DNA of 64,000 bases from contig JAMJFZ010001089.1 of NCBI GenBank assembly GCA_026225945.1, positions 564,501 to 628,500 of the forward strand, written 5' to 3'. Shown here one piece after another: positions 23,377-35,310 of this stretch. The DNA comes from Cricetomys ansorgei. Taxonomy: Eukaryota; Chordata; Mammalia; Rodentia; Nesomyidae. Both the position numbers and the translations under genes were made by a program. The notes under the pieces were generated by a model that saw only the letters and a list, made by a program, of their open reading frames with translations, was not told the DNA's origin and did no database searches. The first letter of the stretch is position 1, and the number at the start of each line of letters is the position of its first letter.

Positions 23377-23731
23377 TGGTGGTTTGAATGAGGAGTGTCA
23401 CCTGTAGTCTTGGACATTCGAACACTTGGTTCTCTGTTGCTGACATTGTTTGTTGGGGGGGGGGTCTAGGAAGTGTGGCCTCACTGGAGGAAGGAGCAGG
23501 CATGAGAGGTACACCTTCACCCCACTTCCAGTTAACTCTGCTCCATGCTCATGGTTGAAGATGTGATCTCTCTGCTTCCTGCTCCTGTCACCATGCCTGC
23601 TGCTTACTACAGCGCTTCCAGCCATGATGAACTCTTATCCTTCTGGAACCATAAAGCCAAAATAAACTCCTACTGCAAGTTGCTTTGGTCATGGTGTTCT
23701 ATGACAGCAGGAGAAAAGTAACTGATACACA
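23377..23731 (+). mobile_element. ERVL-type solo LTR (RMER15-like)
   Basis: Starts TGGTGGTTTGAATG and ends near 'actgatacaca' (TG...CA). It has the family's polyadenylation region 'agccaaaataaactcc' and 'gttgctttggtcatggtgtt' end. The interior contains a G run at 23455-23464. Family name from memory. Confidence 0.75.
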
Positions 23732-25597
23732 AACACATTAGAATAGGATGTGGGACTTTCCAGCCAGACCCTGACACACGGGGACTGATGTCGTTGACCT
23801 TGACTTGAGATAAACCATGTGGATAGACTCCCTTCTAATCTGATCACTTCCTTCTTCTGACCCAAATCTGGGGAATCCATCCATCCAGTCTTAATGTTAC
23901 TGAGGATGCTCCTGACACGAGCCCCCTGTGTACTGTGCTCTACCATAATGGATCTGTTTGCTTCTTTCTTCAGTCTCACAGCATCCAGAGGTCAGTTCAC
24001 AGGAACTGGAGTTTTCCAGAACAAGCAGGATCGGTGGTTGTGGAGGAGTCTGTATCTTGCTTTTTGAAAGCGACACCATTCCAGGTGTCATCAAGAATCT
24101 GTCTTCTGTGCAGCCAGATCACAGTGAAGTCTATTGGCTCTGACTGCCACTGGCTGAGCCAGGTGCTATTTTGGAACCCAGCACTGTGGCACCCGGGCTC
24201 TAGGTCACCCATCTAAAAAGACTGTCCTTGGGTTGCTGTTAGAAAAATAACCTAGAGCCAAAAAAAAAAAAAGCATCATCTGAGCAGGCATGGAACAGCT
24301 TGTGTTCCCATGAAATTAAAATAATGCTCACAGTCTTTCAGGACGTAAGTGGCAATGAGAAGACGATGCAGTGCACTGGTTATCAAACCTGAAGCAAAAG
24401 GGAGCATTTTACATGTCAGTGTCTAAAAGTGAATTTATTTTAGGTCAATTTTCATACTTGCTTAAATAGCCATCAGTCTATAGGCATACTGTCTACAGTG
24501 TATGTATGGTATTGATTTTACACAAACAACACAAAAAAACCAAGACAACTTGGCTGTGTGAGGAGGGAATTGATTAGCTCAGTAGTCCAGAAGCTTCCAT
24601 TTGTATGGCTTTCGTCATGTTGGGATCCTGTCTCTTTCTGTCTCAGGGTGTGGTTTCTTCTCCACCACCCTCTTGCTCAGGCTCAGTGGGACGTTTCCCT
24701 TGCTCCACTTGGCAGTTCCAGCAGAGAGGATGCTTCTACAGACTCCGGCCAGGTCACCTTGGAGTCTGTAGGCTTTGAGGTTATTGTGTGCTCCAGATGG
24801 ACTTTGGAGTCTATCACTATGGCGCCCAAGCTCTGAGGCTCTGATTAGCTAGGCCTGAGTCACGTGCTAGGCATGCCCCCCTTGGCCTAATCTGAACTAT
24901 GGTGACTGGGTGTAGAATAGCAGTTTCCTTTAGAAACCCAACGAGCTTACCAAAGGAGAAAGAACGATGCCACTCAACTGTTCTTGTTAGAAATGATGCC
25001 CAGGCTTTTAAATATATAGCTATCATTCAGTACCCCTAATCTAAAACAGAAGATAGATGAGGGTTAGTAAGACAATGTACCAGAAACAAATGCTCTACTT
25101 GCCAGGATAACTCAAAATAGAGTGAACCAATCACTTCCATGAGCTCTAAAGTCATCTTTCACTTAACGCATGCGCAGGAACACTGGCGGAAAGAGCCAAG
25201 CTCAAGGGACCAAGTACCAGAGCTTCTGGTTCTTCCAGGCCAAAGCAAGGGTTGGAGCCAGGTTTCGCTCAGATCCTCTGAGAAACCTTTCCGTTGATTT
25301 TGTCTAGTGTTTGGGAACTGGAGGAGAGGAACTGGCCCCAGTGGGCTTTGACTTCCCTTGTCCCCCAGCTTAAAAATTATTTTTCAGGGCATGGCTGCTG
25401 GATTATTGGAGCTGGTTTGAAAAAAAAAGGGGGGGGGGTGATACCCAGGGGAGTTATTAGTTTCCTTATAACCTGAAACAGGTGAGTGCAGGGCAGCAGA
25501 AAGCCTGTCTGTGATGTACAAGAAACCCAAGTTCAGGATCTCTTTGTAACTCATATCTCTTGGATAGTGTTTCAAGTTCCAAAGGACATCAGGTCCA
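23732..25597. other. Intergenic, no recognised element
   Basis: About 1.9 kb with short poly-A (24261-24272) and poly-A/G runs but no recognised repeat or gene. Confidence 0.45.
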
Positions 25598-25790
25598 GTG
25601 GGATGGGAGGGCACCTGCAGTCAGACCTCCTAGACTTTTGGCCAGGTTTCACAGCCTTCTGGTTATGTGACCTTGAACAAGACCTGTTACTTTGGCTCGC
25701 CTTGCTGTTCTCACCTGTACATTGGGAATAATCATCGTACCTGCCCTATTGCCCCTTCCTCCAGCACGCTGAGATCACGTGAAAGAAGAG
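25598..25790 (+). mobile_element. MIR SINE
   Basis: Core 'gttatgtgaccttgaacaag' then 'ctcacctgtacattgggaat' and 'aatcatcgtacctgcc' follow the MIR consensus order. Confidence 0.82.
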
Positions 25791-25815
25791 GAGGGCAGCT
25801 GTAAGCAGCCACATC

Positions 25816-25890
25816 TTACTATTCCTTATCCAAAACACCTGGGACCATAAGACATTTTGGATTTTGGAAAAATTACTGTTATTCAGCTAT
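25816..25890 (+). mobile_element. Tigger/MER-like DNA transposon relic
   Basis: 'ttccttatccaaaacacctg' followed by 'gacattttggattttggaaa' resembles the terminal part of an old Tigger-related non-autonomous transposon. Only one end is visible. Confidence 0.45.
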
Positions 25891-26576
25891 TCCCTTCAAA
25901 TTGAAATCTTCCCTCCTGCAGAATGGCTCCTTGTGAGACTCAGAAGAAAAAAAAAAATGCATGAAATTTTTAAGTGCAGGGAATATCTTGGAAATCACAA
26001 GATTGGGAAGGCCAGGCCCCAGGGTTATGCGAGCAGTGATGATTGCGATGATGAGACAGGGGACAGCGGCTGAGCTGCCCGCAAGCTGGAGTGGGCTTCT
26101 TGATGATTCAGCCGCCCTTTGAGTCGTCCATGTCCCTGCAAGGAACCTGCCACTCATACTCTCGTAAGTAACCCCAATAAGCTTTGAATCACTAAGCTAA
26201 GTGTGTTGGGTCGGGATTGATTGAGGCCATGTGAAAAAACCAAGAGGAGACTGACCTCTGTAGAAGCAGATTGTCCTTTAATCAGAACAACGAAGGCTAG
26301 CGTAAGTTTTTCCACATGAGTGAAGACTGGGCGCCCAGGCAAAGGGGGCTTGGGAGCCGTCTGGGGAAGAAAAGGGAACTTTTGGGATGGAAGATTACAT
26401 TTGCAGATCTGTTCCCCTGCAAAAGTTGTAAATGCCAACGGAGGTAGATATGTTGATCTTGTCAGGAGCTTCCCGGGTCCTGACCTCCTGCAGAAGCTGT
26501 TGTCTGCGTGTCCACTTTCCTGTTCAGGTTTCTGAGCTCACCAGAAGTTCTGGGATTATTAGCCATTAGAGTGGAA

Positions 26577-26630
26577 TTGTTTTTTTTCGTTGTTGTTGTT
26601 TTGTTTTTGTTGTTTTGTCTTGTTTTTAGT
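26577..26630. repeat. (TTG/TTTTG)n low-complexity run
   Basis: T/G-rich run of TTG and TTTTG units. Confidence 0.85.
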
Positions 26631-26701
26631 GTATCTTCAGTGCCCTATTTAAGATGAATAGAACTTCTCATGTCTCCTCAGCATAAACCACACAACTCCT
26701 G

Positions 26702-26733
26702 CATATATATATGTGTATATATATATATATATA
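26702..26733. repeat. (AT)n microsatellite
   Basis: TA/AT dinucleotide run with one GTG interruption. Confidence 0.93.
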
Positions 26734-26774
26734 TGTTTGTGTGATGAGACCCAAGTTTAAACACATCGTTTCAG

Positions 26775-26968
26775 TTTGGCTGCCGAGATGCCTCAGCAGG
26801 TAAAAGCACTTGCTGTCAAGCCTGACATCCTGAATTCAACCCCTGGGACCCACATGGTGGAAGGAGAGAACCCACAAGTTGTCGTCTGACCTTTCACATG
26901 CACTCCAAACAGAAGCACATCACACGCGTACGCACACACTAAATACATAAATAAATGTTAATTAAAAA
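26775..26968 (+). mobile_element. B2/RSINE-type SINE
   Basis: 'gagatgcctcagcaggtaaa' head, 'cccacatggtggaaggagag' block and A/T-rich AAATAAAT tail. Confidence 0.87.
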
Positions 26969-27486
26969 TAATTTGTTTCATGAACACTCTGTGACCCAAA
27001 TACAATATTTTAGACAATTTTCTGTGGGAAGCATGATGACATTGTGACCTTGTGCTGGGGTTTAGTATTTTGGTCTAGGGATGTACACATGATATATAAA
27101 TATTCCTTATTAGTGAGGCATTATCAGAAGTGTTCAAAGGATCTATATTGATCATATCTGATTCTTCATCACTACAAACCTAGGATCAGATTCTAACAAC
27201 AGCTAAATAGAGAAGAGGATGGAGTCCCCAGAGGACATTTCATTCCATTAGCTCTGCTAAATAATTCTACAGTTCAGATAGGCAAAGAGGTCAAGTTTGC
27301 TACCTGAGGTCAGACTTCCTGGTAACAAAGATTTACTGCTCCAGACCACTATGTTTTAGCCCCCAGAGGGAGACAGGACCCTCTTATGTGCTGTCCACTG
27401 GGTTAAATGACATCAAGAGTGGAAGATTGAGAATGGGGTACAGCTTAGCGGTAGAAAGCATCTTTAACAACTAATAAGAGAAAATG

Positions 27487-27652
27487 GGGGGGCAGGAGAG
27501 AGGGCTCAGTGGTTAAGAGCACTGGCTGCTCTTCCAGAGGACCCAGGATCAATTCTTAACACCCATATGGCAGCTCACAACTGTCTGTAACTCCAGTTCC
27601 AAGGGATACACATAAAATAAAAATCGATCATTTAAAAATTTTAAATTAAAAA
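27487..27652 (+). mobile_element. B3 SINE with internal deletion
   Basis: Clear head ('ggctcagtggttaagagcac') and middle ('ctgtctgtaactccagttcc'), then the sequence jumps to 'acacataaaataaaaat', so about 50 bp of the 3' half is missing. Confidence 0.92.
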
Positions 27653-27859
27653 AAAAAAAGAAGTGAATCCACCCAACAGAACCACTCCATGGAGCAACTC
27701 TCTCCCTGCCCCCAGTTTTGTCCACCAGGCTGAGGGAATTCTGATTTCTAGGCCCACGTCACCTTCTTCGCCTCATCTTGAAGTAGATACATTGCTTTGT
27801 ATTTGTGTATTTGTGTTTGTATTGTGAACAGAAACTTGCACATTCTTCACAGTCTTTTG

Positions 27860-27952
27860 ATTCATTTTGAGAAGTAGTTCTGCTATGTAACCCAGGCTGA
27901 TCTTGAACTCGAGAACTCCTGAGTGCTAAGATTGCAAGTGTGTACCTTGCCT
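27860..27952 (-). mobile_element. Old B1-like relic
   Basis: 'tatgtaacccaggctgatct' and 'cctgagtgctaagattgcaa' are reverse B1 landmarks. Confidence 0.7.
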
Positions 27953-28013
27953 TAATAATCTTTTTTTAACCTATGCCCATCTTCCACTAGGCTTTTTAAA
28001 AGTTAATGAATGG

Positions 28014-28218
28014 GTCAGAGAGATGGCTTAGCATTTTAGAGCAATTGTTATTCTTCTAGAAGTCATAAGTTTCATTCCCAGCAGCCACATAGTGACACAC
28101 AATATCTGTAACTCTGGTTCCAAGTGATCCAGTACCCTCTTTTGGCCTGCAGAAATCATACACACACATGGTACACAGCCAGACATGCAGGCGAACACCC
28201 ATACACATAAAATAATAG
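28014..28218 (+). mobile_element. B3 (B2-family) SINE, diverged
   Basis: 'gtcagagagatggcttagca' head, 'tctgtaactctggttccaag' middle, 'acacccatacacataaaata' tail. Confidence 0.85.
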
Positions 28219-28417
28219 TTTAAGAATTTTAATAATAGTTTAGCATCTTAATAATAATTACTAGATTAATAATTCATAATTCACAATGGCCATAATATAT
28301 AATAACATAATATATGATTATATGTAATATACAATAATATAATATATAAACAATATAATAATTAATAGGTTAATAATTTGATAATTTAATAAATTTAATA
28401 ATAAAATAATTTAATTA
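28205..28417. repeat. AT-rich low-complexity tract
   Basis: About 210 bp of almost pure A/T (AATAAT, TAATATA units) between two SINEs, probably grown from SINE tails. Confidence 0.88.
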
Positions 28418-28420
28418 CGG

Positions 28421-28725
28421 ACTGGCAAGATGGCTCAGTGGATAAAGAACTTGCTGTGAAATCACAAGGATGGGAGTCCAGTATGCCCTTAGAAGCCAGG
28501 TACGAACAGTGGAGGCTGAGACAGGAGATCCAGGTGCAAGCTGGTTAGCTCGAATGTCAAGATCCAGGTTCAAGGAAAGACCCTCCCTCAGTAAATAAAG
28601 TGGAAATCATCATTGAAAGACACTTGATGCTAATCTCTGGCCTCTACACACATGCATGTGTACCCACACATGTATGCCCACATATGCTTGAACACAAATA
28701 CACATACATATGCACATACACACAT
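28421..28725 (+). mobile_element. Composite tRNA/B1-like SINE (B4-type)
   Basis: tRNA-like head 'tggcaagatggctcagtgga' then a B1-like middle ('ggtacgaacagtggaggctg', 'gagacaggagatccaggtgc'), 'gaccctccctcagtaaataa' and CA-rich tail. Confidence 0.75.
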
Positions 28726-28773
28726 CCCAGACTTTGAAAGTTAATAAATTTAAAGTGGGAATTAAATCCAGTC

Positions 28774-28913
28774 CCTTTTTTTTCTTTTTTTGTCTTTTGA
28801 GACAGGGTCTTACTATGTCGTTCTGGCTGTCCTTGAACTCACTCTGTAGACCAGGCTGGCCTCAAACTCACAGAGATCTCCTGCCTCTGACTCCAAGTCT
28901 TGAGAGTGCTAGG
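28774..28913 (-). mobile_element. B1 SINE
   Basis: T-rich tail complement, 'gagacagggtcttactatgt', 'agaccaggctggcctcaaac', head side truncated or diverged. Confidence 0.93.
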
Positions 28914-28949
28914 TAATTACTGTATACTGAGTGAAATCTCTAGTGCTTT

Positions 28950-29090
28950 GTTACTTTTTTTGAGACAGATTTCATTCATTAAATTTCCTGGATTGGTCAT
29001 GAATTCACACTGTACCCTAAGAAGGTTTTGAATTTATTTTCCAGCCTTGGTCTTCCTAGTAGCTGAGATTACAGGCTGTGTCATTAGGCC
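28950..29090 (-). mobile_element. Old B1/PB1-like relic
   Basis: T-run then 'gagacagatttcattcatta'; 'gtagctgagattacaggctg' marks the head side. Very diverged. Confidence 0.55.
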
Positions 29091-29099
29091 TGCCAATTA

Positions 29100-29375
29100 A
29101 ATTTATTTTTCAGCTGACACATAAAACAAAAATGATACATTTTTATGAGATATCATACAATATTTGAACATATGTATAGATTGTGGGGTGTCTAAATCAC
29201 ATTACATGTACTCATCCGGTCAAACATTTATGGTATCATTATGACTCAATAAGATCTTTCTTAAAGTGGTACTACAGTTATCCTACTGTACAACAATAAC
29301 ACACCAGAACTTCTGACCTTTGTTCAACTCCAACTCATGGCTATTGATCAACTTTTCCCTGGCCAAATAATCTTA
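29100..29375 (+). mobile_element. Ancient L1M 3' end relic
   Basis: 'gagatatcatacaatatttg', 'tactcatccggtcaaacatt' and 'acagttatcctactgtacaa' follow the ancient L1 3' end order. Confidence 0.68.
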
Positions 29376-29614
29376 ATAATCTACATGGCTATGACTGTTT
29401 CAGCAGCTGACCACCTTTTCATAGAGACTCACATAAAGTCCTCTATGCAGTCATGAAGGGACACTAAGCTCTGTTCTGTAAATGAGGATACTAGCTCTCA
29501 AGAAGAGTAAAGGCTTTGCAGAGGTGACTGTCCCCTGTAGCTACTTGTTGGCAACCATAGTCAGTCCCACCATGTGGACGATCGACCAATCGTGAGCTTT
29601 TGGGCTGAATCTTC

Positions 29615-29784
29615 GTTTTTTGATATTTTTATTTTTAGTCTTTTTCAAGACGTGGTTTCTCTGATATAACTTTGGCTGTCCTGGAACTCATTCTGTAGAC
29701 CAGGCTGGCCTTGAACTCACAGAGATCTGCCTGCCTCTGACTACCAACTGCTGGGATTAAAGGTGTGTACCACCACCGCCCAGC
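29615..29784 (-). mobile_element. B1 SINE inside the Ppia pseudogene
   Basis: Full-length reverse B1 with T-rich tail complement at left. Perfect 10-bp target duplication ctgaatcttc at 29605-29614 and 29785-29794, within the retrocopy's coding part. Confidence 0.96.
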
Positions 29785-30312
29785 CTGAATCTTCTTGATC
29801 TTTGTAGACAGTTCCAGAGATAGTGAACAACTTTCATACTCTGAGCACCGGAGAGAAAGGACTTGGTTGTCCTTTCACAGAGTTACTCCAGATTTGTGTG
29901 TCAGGATTGATGTCCTCACACACCGTTGAGGAGACATTTGAAAACAAGAACTTTGTCTGGAAGTGCACAGATCCTGACATCTCGCGCATGAGAAAGGCTA
30001 GACCAAATACAAACAGTTCCCAGAATTTCATCTCATTGCCAAGACTGAATGGTTGGATGGCAAACATGTAGCTTTGGGGAAGGTGAAAAGACGGCTTGTC
30101 CATTGTGGAAGCCAAGGAGCACTTTGGGTCCAGGCATGGCAAGACCCGCAAGGTCATTATTGCCAATTGTGGACAGCGCAGACACTTGTGACTTGTGTAC
30201 ACCACCGGTCCATGCTTTCTGGAACTAAGGAGATAACCCCCTCTACCTTGTCTGTTCAAAACAGTCTCTAATCTTTATAATCTCAACGCAGACTTTATTA
30301 TTTTTCTTATTT

Positions 30313-30409
30313 ACGAGACATGGTTTCTCTGATGTAACTCTGGCTGTCCTGGAACTCATTCTGTAGACCAGGCTGGCCTTGAACTCACAGAGATCCGCCT
30401 GCCTCTGCC
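30313..30409 (-). mobile_element. Truncated B1 in the pseudogene's 3' UTR
   Basis: Reverse B1 lacking its 5' head, flanked by near-identical 'tattttcttatt' copies at 30299-30312 and 30410-30421. It separates two parts of the Ppia 3' UTR. Confidence 0.92.
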
Positions 30410-30758
30410 TATTTTCTTATTCCCCTCCAAGTCTAGCTGGATTTCAGAGTTAAGTTTATGATAATGAATAAAAACTGAATAAGGAAAAAAAGAATAGTTA
30501 GCAGTGAGCCCAAGGCCATTCAGCTTTAGAACAGTATTCAAAACAGAAATGCAGATTTGTCTCAAACCAGCACTCAGGATTCCCACACAGTAGCATTTGC
30601 AACTAACTTGTCCTGGCAGCTGAGAACTGACGAGGGAAAAGATCTGACAGGCAGATCTTCTATGGGATGTCCCACTCCTCCTCTCTGCAGAAAGTGCAAC
30701 CAGCAGGCTTCCCTGACCTGTGTCTTTGCTCTAAAACAGGCTTCTCTTCCCTCTCCCT

Positions 30759-31214
30759 GTTATGGTTTGAGTTTGAAACCTCTCCTGAAGGTTCATGTGT
30801 TAAGGCTTGGTTGCCAGCTGATGGGGCCTCGGGGAAGTGACCGGGTCAAAGGAACCTTATCAATGGATAAATAGTTTGACTCAGAGATGGAAACTAAGGA
30901 GTGGGAAGAAGTAAGTGACCAGTAAGGGGGCATGAAGGGTATGTCTTATCCCCAGGCCCCTTCTGGTCTTCTTTTCCCTCTCCCTCTCCCTCTCGCTCAC
31001 CTTTTCCTCTTTCCTAGATGCCACGAGGTGAATGGCTTTCCTCTGTCATGCTTTTCCACCGTGATGTTTAGCCTTACCACAGGCCTGGAAGGCACCGAGC
31101 CAAGGGACAATAGTTTAAACCCTCTCAGAAACCAGGAGCCTAAGTCAACCCTCCCTGCCCGTTAAAGTGTTTCTGTCAGGTAATTTATCACAGAGATGGG
31201 AGACCTGGCTAACA
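30759..31214 (+). mobile_element. MaLR (MLT1-like) LTR
   Basis: Starts TGTTATGGTTTGAG and ends 'ctggctaaca'. The order 'ggttcatgtgttaaggcttg', CT-rich central block, 'tgccacgaggtgaatggctt', 'caccacaggcctggaagg', 'atttatcacagagatgg' fits an old ERVL-MaLR LTR. Non-coding. Confidence 0.7.
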
Positions 31215-31785
31215 CTGCTCTAACACCAGTGACCCTGGGAACCTCCAATTCTTTCTCTCCAAGAAAATGTCTACTTCTGGCCCCCAGGCTGTCATTCATG
31301 TGTCTCCTGAGACTTTGCTACCTACCTATGCCCTTATACTTTTCAGCAATCGTGTACTAGCCATGAGGATTTTAGCATTACTTTTTATTTGGGGAACCAG
31401 ATGGAGCTCTGTACAGTGAAAGCTCCTGGTAACTTGCCTGGCTCCTCTTCAGGTCAGTTTGAGACCTATTTCCCTGGTACAGAGGCTGGGGAGACTAGAA
31501 TCCTACGTCTTCCTCTCTGTCTTGACTCTGAGGGATGTTTAGGAAGCCCTGCTGTCAGGAAGAGAATTCACTAGAGACCCAGATGGAACACCTCTGTCTT
31601 CTGCCTTCATTTACCCTATGCTTCATTTGAAGCCCTTGGGGATCAACTGTCCTTGGGGACCAGGAGACATTAAAGAAGCCAGGATAGAGCCTTGGAAGTC
31701 CCAGCTCCATTCTGCAGAGAATCCAATACAAAGTATAACCCCTGTGTCGAATAGATTATTTTATTGTTTTCCCTTTATTCTTCAC
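31215..31785. other. Intergenic, no recognised element
   Basis: Short sequence without recognised repeat or gene. Confidence 0.4.
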
Positions 31786-31862
31786 TCATTTTTTTTTCAA
31801 TCCTGGAGATTGAACCTAGGGCTTCATGCATGGTGGGTGGTTACCTCTGAGATATAGCCCCA
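31786..31862 (-). mobile_element. ID-type SINE
   Basis: Minus strand reads 'ggggctatatctcagaggta' then 'ctaggttcaatctccaggat' and an A tail. Confidence 0.78.
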
Positions 31863-32221
31863 CTCTCTCACCCACTTATTTTAAAAATAATCTTTTGTCC
31901 CATGTCCTTTTGGATGGGATTTTTACATAAAGCCATTGATATTTTTAAACAAGCAAGCCCGGACTTGTGTGTACAAATTTCTAGTCATGGGCTGATGAGA
32001 AAAAGTACTGGCATTGGGATCGTTCAAACCTTTCTTTCCTCTTTCCTTGATATCGGGTTCAGAGTCAGCAGCATATCTTTCTGAATAGTCTCCATTTTGG
32101 AAAAGTTAGGAGAATGACAAGATTCACTGAAGACAACCAAGGTCAGAGATTAAACAGTAATGCCATTTGGGGTTTCACATAACCTGTAGTTATAAAAAGA
32201 ATTCCTTTTCTTGTTCTCATT

Positions 32222-32335
32222 TTGTTTGTGTTTTTGAGACAGATTCTCACGTTCTAACTCAGACTAGCCTGGAATGTATTATGTGGCCCAGACTGACTTC
32301 CAACTCATATCTTCCTCCCTTAGCTCTTACGTTGC
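32222..32335 (-). mobile_element. Old B1/PB1-like relic
   Basis: 'tttttgagacagattctcac', 'actcagactagcctggaatg', 'tatgtggcccagactgactt'. Confidence 0.65.
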
Positions 32336-32814
32336 TCTCGAAGTAGCTTTGGTGGTAATTATTTCCTCCAGGGAAGTGGCGTGCGGGTAGGAACAAGCCC
32401 TCTTGCTGGAGACTCAGCCTTGGAGGACGAGCTTTCCTCATCTCTCCTTTAAGATACTCCTCTCCTTGCAGAACACTCTCCTTCACGTTGTCATTTACTG
32501 AGAGTAACCACCATACAGATGTAGACAGGTGCAGACCCTCCTTTGCCCCAGGTCCTTCTCTGAGAATGTACCTTTTATATTTCCTTTGTTCTGATAGACT
32601 GCTTTTCTAACAGTAGTTAAGATGAAAAGAATAGAAAATGGAATCAGAAGGCAGTCTCCCTGGTCCCCAGGGTCCTGATTTTAAAACTCCCCTCCCCCAC
32701 ATCAAAGGGGCAAAGGTATGAACGGAGAGGCCCAGTTCAGGGCCTCCTGAGATTAGCTCTTAGTCCCATCTGGCAAGTGTTGCACAATTACAACTCTCTT
32801 AATGTTTTGCCTTC

Positions 32815-32892
32815 TTTCTTTGTGGTGCTGGGGAAGGACCCAAGGAACCCAGGCCTGGCACATGCTCGGTAAACCCCAGCCCAAGGCCCTGA
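32815..32892 (-). mobile_element. ID/B4-type SINE fragment
   Basis: Minus strand: 'ctggggtttaccgagcatgt' then 'ggcctgggttccttgggtcc' (box B region). Confidence 0.6.
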
Positions 32893-35269
32893 GATGTCAA
32901 TGGCCTCTGCTGTCAGTCACCCACTTAGGCTGGTTCAGAAAGTTAAAGACCTGTCCCCTTCTACCAGTCAACCACAAACTCAGAACTCTGTCCCTTGGTC
33001 TCTCATTTTTCCTTCCACCCTGATCCCTTGCTTCTCACTATTTGAAGTTCTAGGCTGATGAGCAAAGGAGGCTGCTTTGCATTAAACCCAAGCATGAACT
33101 CACACTAATTAAATCCTGCATGTATCTTTGCAAATAGCCATTTGCACTTCTGGGCACCTCTGCTGGAGGTGTCTTTTCATTGTTTAAACAAGGGTGATTA
33201 CTTAATTTATAAGAGAATGCTACAGCTGGGTAAGGGTTGTTCTTGCTCCTTGTACCATGGGGCATGAGGGAGGCGCTTCCAAGACAACAGGAAACTCTGA
33301 GTGGCTCCCCTCTTGGGCAGGGAAGTCTAACTCTTAAGAGATAAGCTAAAGAGAGCTGCCACCAGCCTTTTACTGTATGCCCTTCGTTTTCTTTGAGGAA
33401 TAGAATCCTTTGAGCTAAATTGAAGCATTCGTTGGACATCAGTCTGGTGTTAGAGCCCAGTCTCTCTGGTTCCCAGGGTATAGTTCCTCCATGCTGTCTC
33501 CTAAACCTGAATCCTGTGCATACTCAATAGTCAATAATGAAATTATGGAAACAATCAATGGGTTATTACATAGCCATTCTCCAACTCCATCTCTCTGGGA
33601 GCCAATAACTTAACTATATTAAGATGGTTTCCTTTGAGTCTTTCAGTGAGATATTTAGCTCCCTGAAGACTCGACCACAGATCACACCCCTTTAGCCCTG
33701 AGATGGACCCAACTGATGGAGAATGAAGGATGCAGAGTAAGGCTAAACCAGCCATCTTACCAAGCATCAAAGGGATCCTCTTGTTAGTTAACTAAGTAAT
33801 CCAGTTAACGAGACACTATTATTTCTGTTTGCTTAATTTAATTTTTTGAAGTTAATTCACTTTTAAAGTATTAGCCAAAAGATGTAGGGACTGCTTTGTA
33901 GATTCTTAGTCTTACAGGTTAAAATAGTTAAAAATAGCAAACCCAGAAGGTAACTCTCAAACAACCTTATTTGAGATTGAGAGGGAGAAAAATGGCAACT
34001 AGGTAGGCAACTGAAGATGTCAGCAGCTGCCAGGAGGAGGGAGCTGATGAGAGGAGGAAGTTACACTTTGTGCGTGGTAAATTAAAGGTCAGGAGAGCAG
34101 GCACGCTCCAGCAGTGGAAGTCTGAGGCAGCTCTGTAGGATAGGAGACTCTTAGAGAGAAACAGCAGACTGCCTAGAGGGTCAGGCAAACAGGTCTGGGA
34201 TTTGGGCCTGTATCAGAAAAAGAGACAGAAATGTCACCATCTAGTCCCTAGACCCTAGGGGTCTTGATTGGGTTTGTTGCCTCTGCCAGTTAAAGAGATA
34301 AAAGACAGCAATAATCTTGAACTGAACTGGAATCTCAAACACAGCAAACAGGAGCAAACAGAGCCAGCATTTAAAGAAAAGCATGTATTTGGGGTGAGGA
34401 AACACACAAGTAGCAGACAAACAGAGAAAAGGCCTCTGCAGAGCAGAAGGAGCTCTTGGGAAGCCAGAAACCCAGTCTCTTCTAGAGGGCTGGGGTGCTT
34501 TAAGTCTCTGAAGAGTTTTCCTCCCCTAATTTAGGGTTGATCAGCTTGAAAATAGATAGGATGGCTGATTGGTCTGTAACTCTTGTGTGACATACTCTGT
34601 TCCAGCCTTGCATTTGTTGAGTCAGTCCATCAGCAGAATGTCTACTGGTAAGGAGGCAGATTGGGGAGGGGGGCTGCGAGACCTTTATTTTAAGCTGCCA
34701 GGCTTTGGTCTCATGTCAGGAAGATGAGGAAGAAGCTAGCCATCTTGGAAGTTTGCCACCTTTAATATCTAGCCATGGCCCTTCTCCCTATCTGTCTGCC
34801 TTCCAGGGAATCTAACTCCTAGTACCCCAGAAAGAAGAAAAAGAAAAAGTTGCGCTTTCTGGGTTAGAACTCTGAGAAAGGCAACTGCATCATATAAATA
34901 TATATAAGATGTAAATACATATAGAAACCCCTGGGGTGTGTAATAGCTCAATAAGAGCGAGGTCATTCCTCCTACCTTTTAAAGGTGTATCATGTTTCTT
35001 GAAGTTTCCCAAAGAGATAGCTTCTTGAGGGATAGTTTCCTGTCCAGGTGACTGACAGGATGGATTCTTAAGGGTGGAGACAATAATATGTCTTTGAAAT
35101 TACAAACTTTTGGCCACTTTAGAGTGTTATGCCTCTATTCAGGGCCAGAGGTCCCAACTTAGATCCTATTTTATTTATTTATTTGAACAACAACAAAGTC
35201 ATGGAACAGTGTAAAGTAAAAAAGCATTAAAGAAAAAAATTGAAAATAAATTTATAAACTAGCCATGTA
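32893..35269. other. Intergenic, no recognised element
   Basis: About 2.4 kb without a recognised SINE, LTR or gene. Confidence 0.45.
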
Positions 35270-35310
35270 TCTTAGGGTTTCTATTTCTATGATCGTTGTG
35301 GCTATTAAGA

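Larger units (their letters stand above)
29535..30492 (+). pseudogene. Processed pseudogene of cyclophilin A (Ppia), interrupted
   Basis: An intronless retrocopy of the cytosolic peptidyl-prolyl isomerase mRNA. The 5' UTR end and start region are at 29535-29614 (start codon lost). The body resumes after a B1 at 29795, where the frame reads NFHTLSTGEKGLG, matching the Ppia segment NFRALSTGEKGFG. Later blocks ('accaaatacaaacagttccc', 'actgaatggttggatggcaa', 'ttggggaaggtgaaaagacg') follow the parent's order. The 3' UTR ('caagtctagctggatttcag', 'agagttaagtttatgataat', AATAAAAAC) ends in an A-rich tail at 30482-30490. Stops, deletions (including the segment around parent residues 75-85) and two B1 insertions make it dead. 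The parent gene has several introns, so the continuity shows retroposition by L1 machinery. Confidence 0.93.

Noticed and set aside
24242..24280. A-run as a possible retrocopy tail
   Set aside because: No transcript-like sequence or SINE body upstream of it was recognised.
29834..30259. Minus-strand 141-codon frame
   Set aside because: Antisense shadow of the Ppia processed pseudogene.
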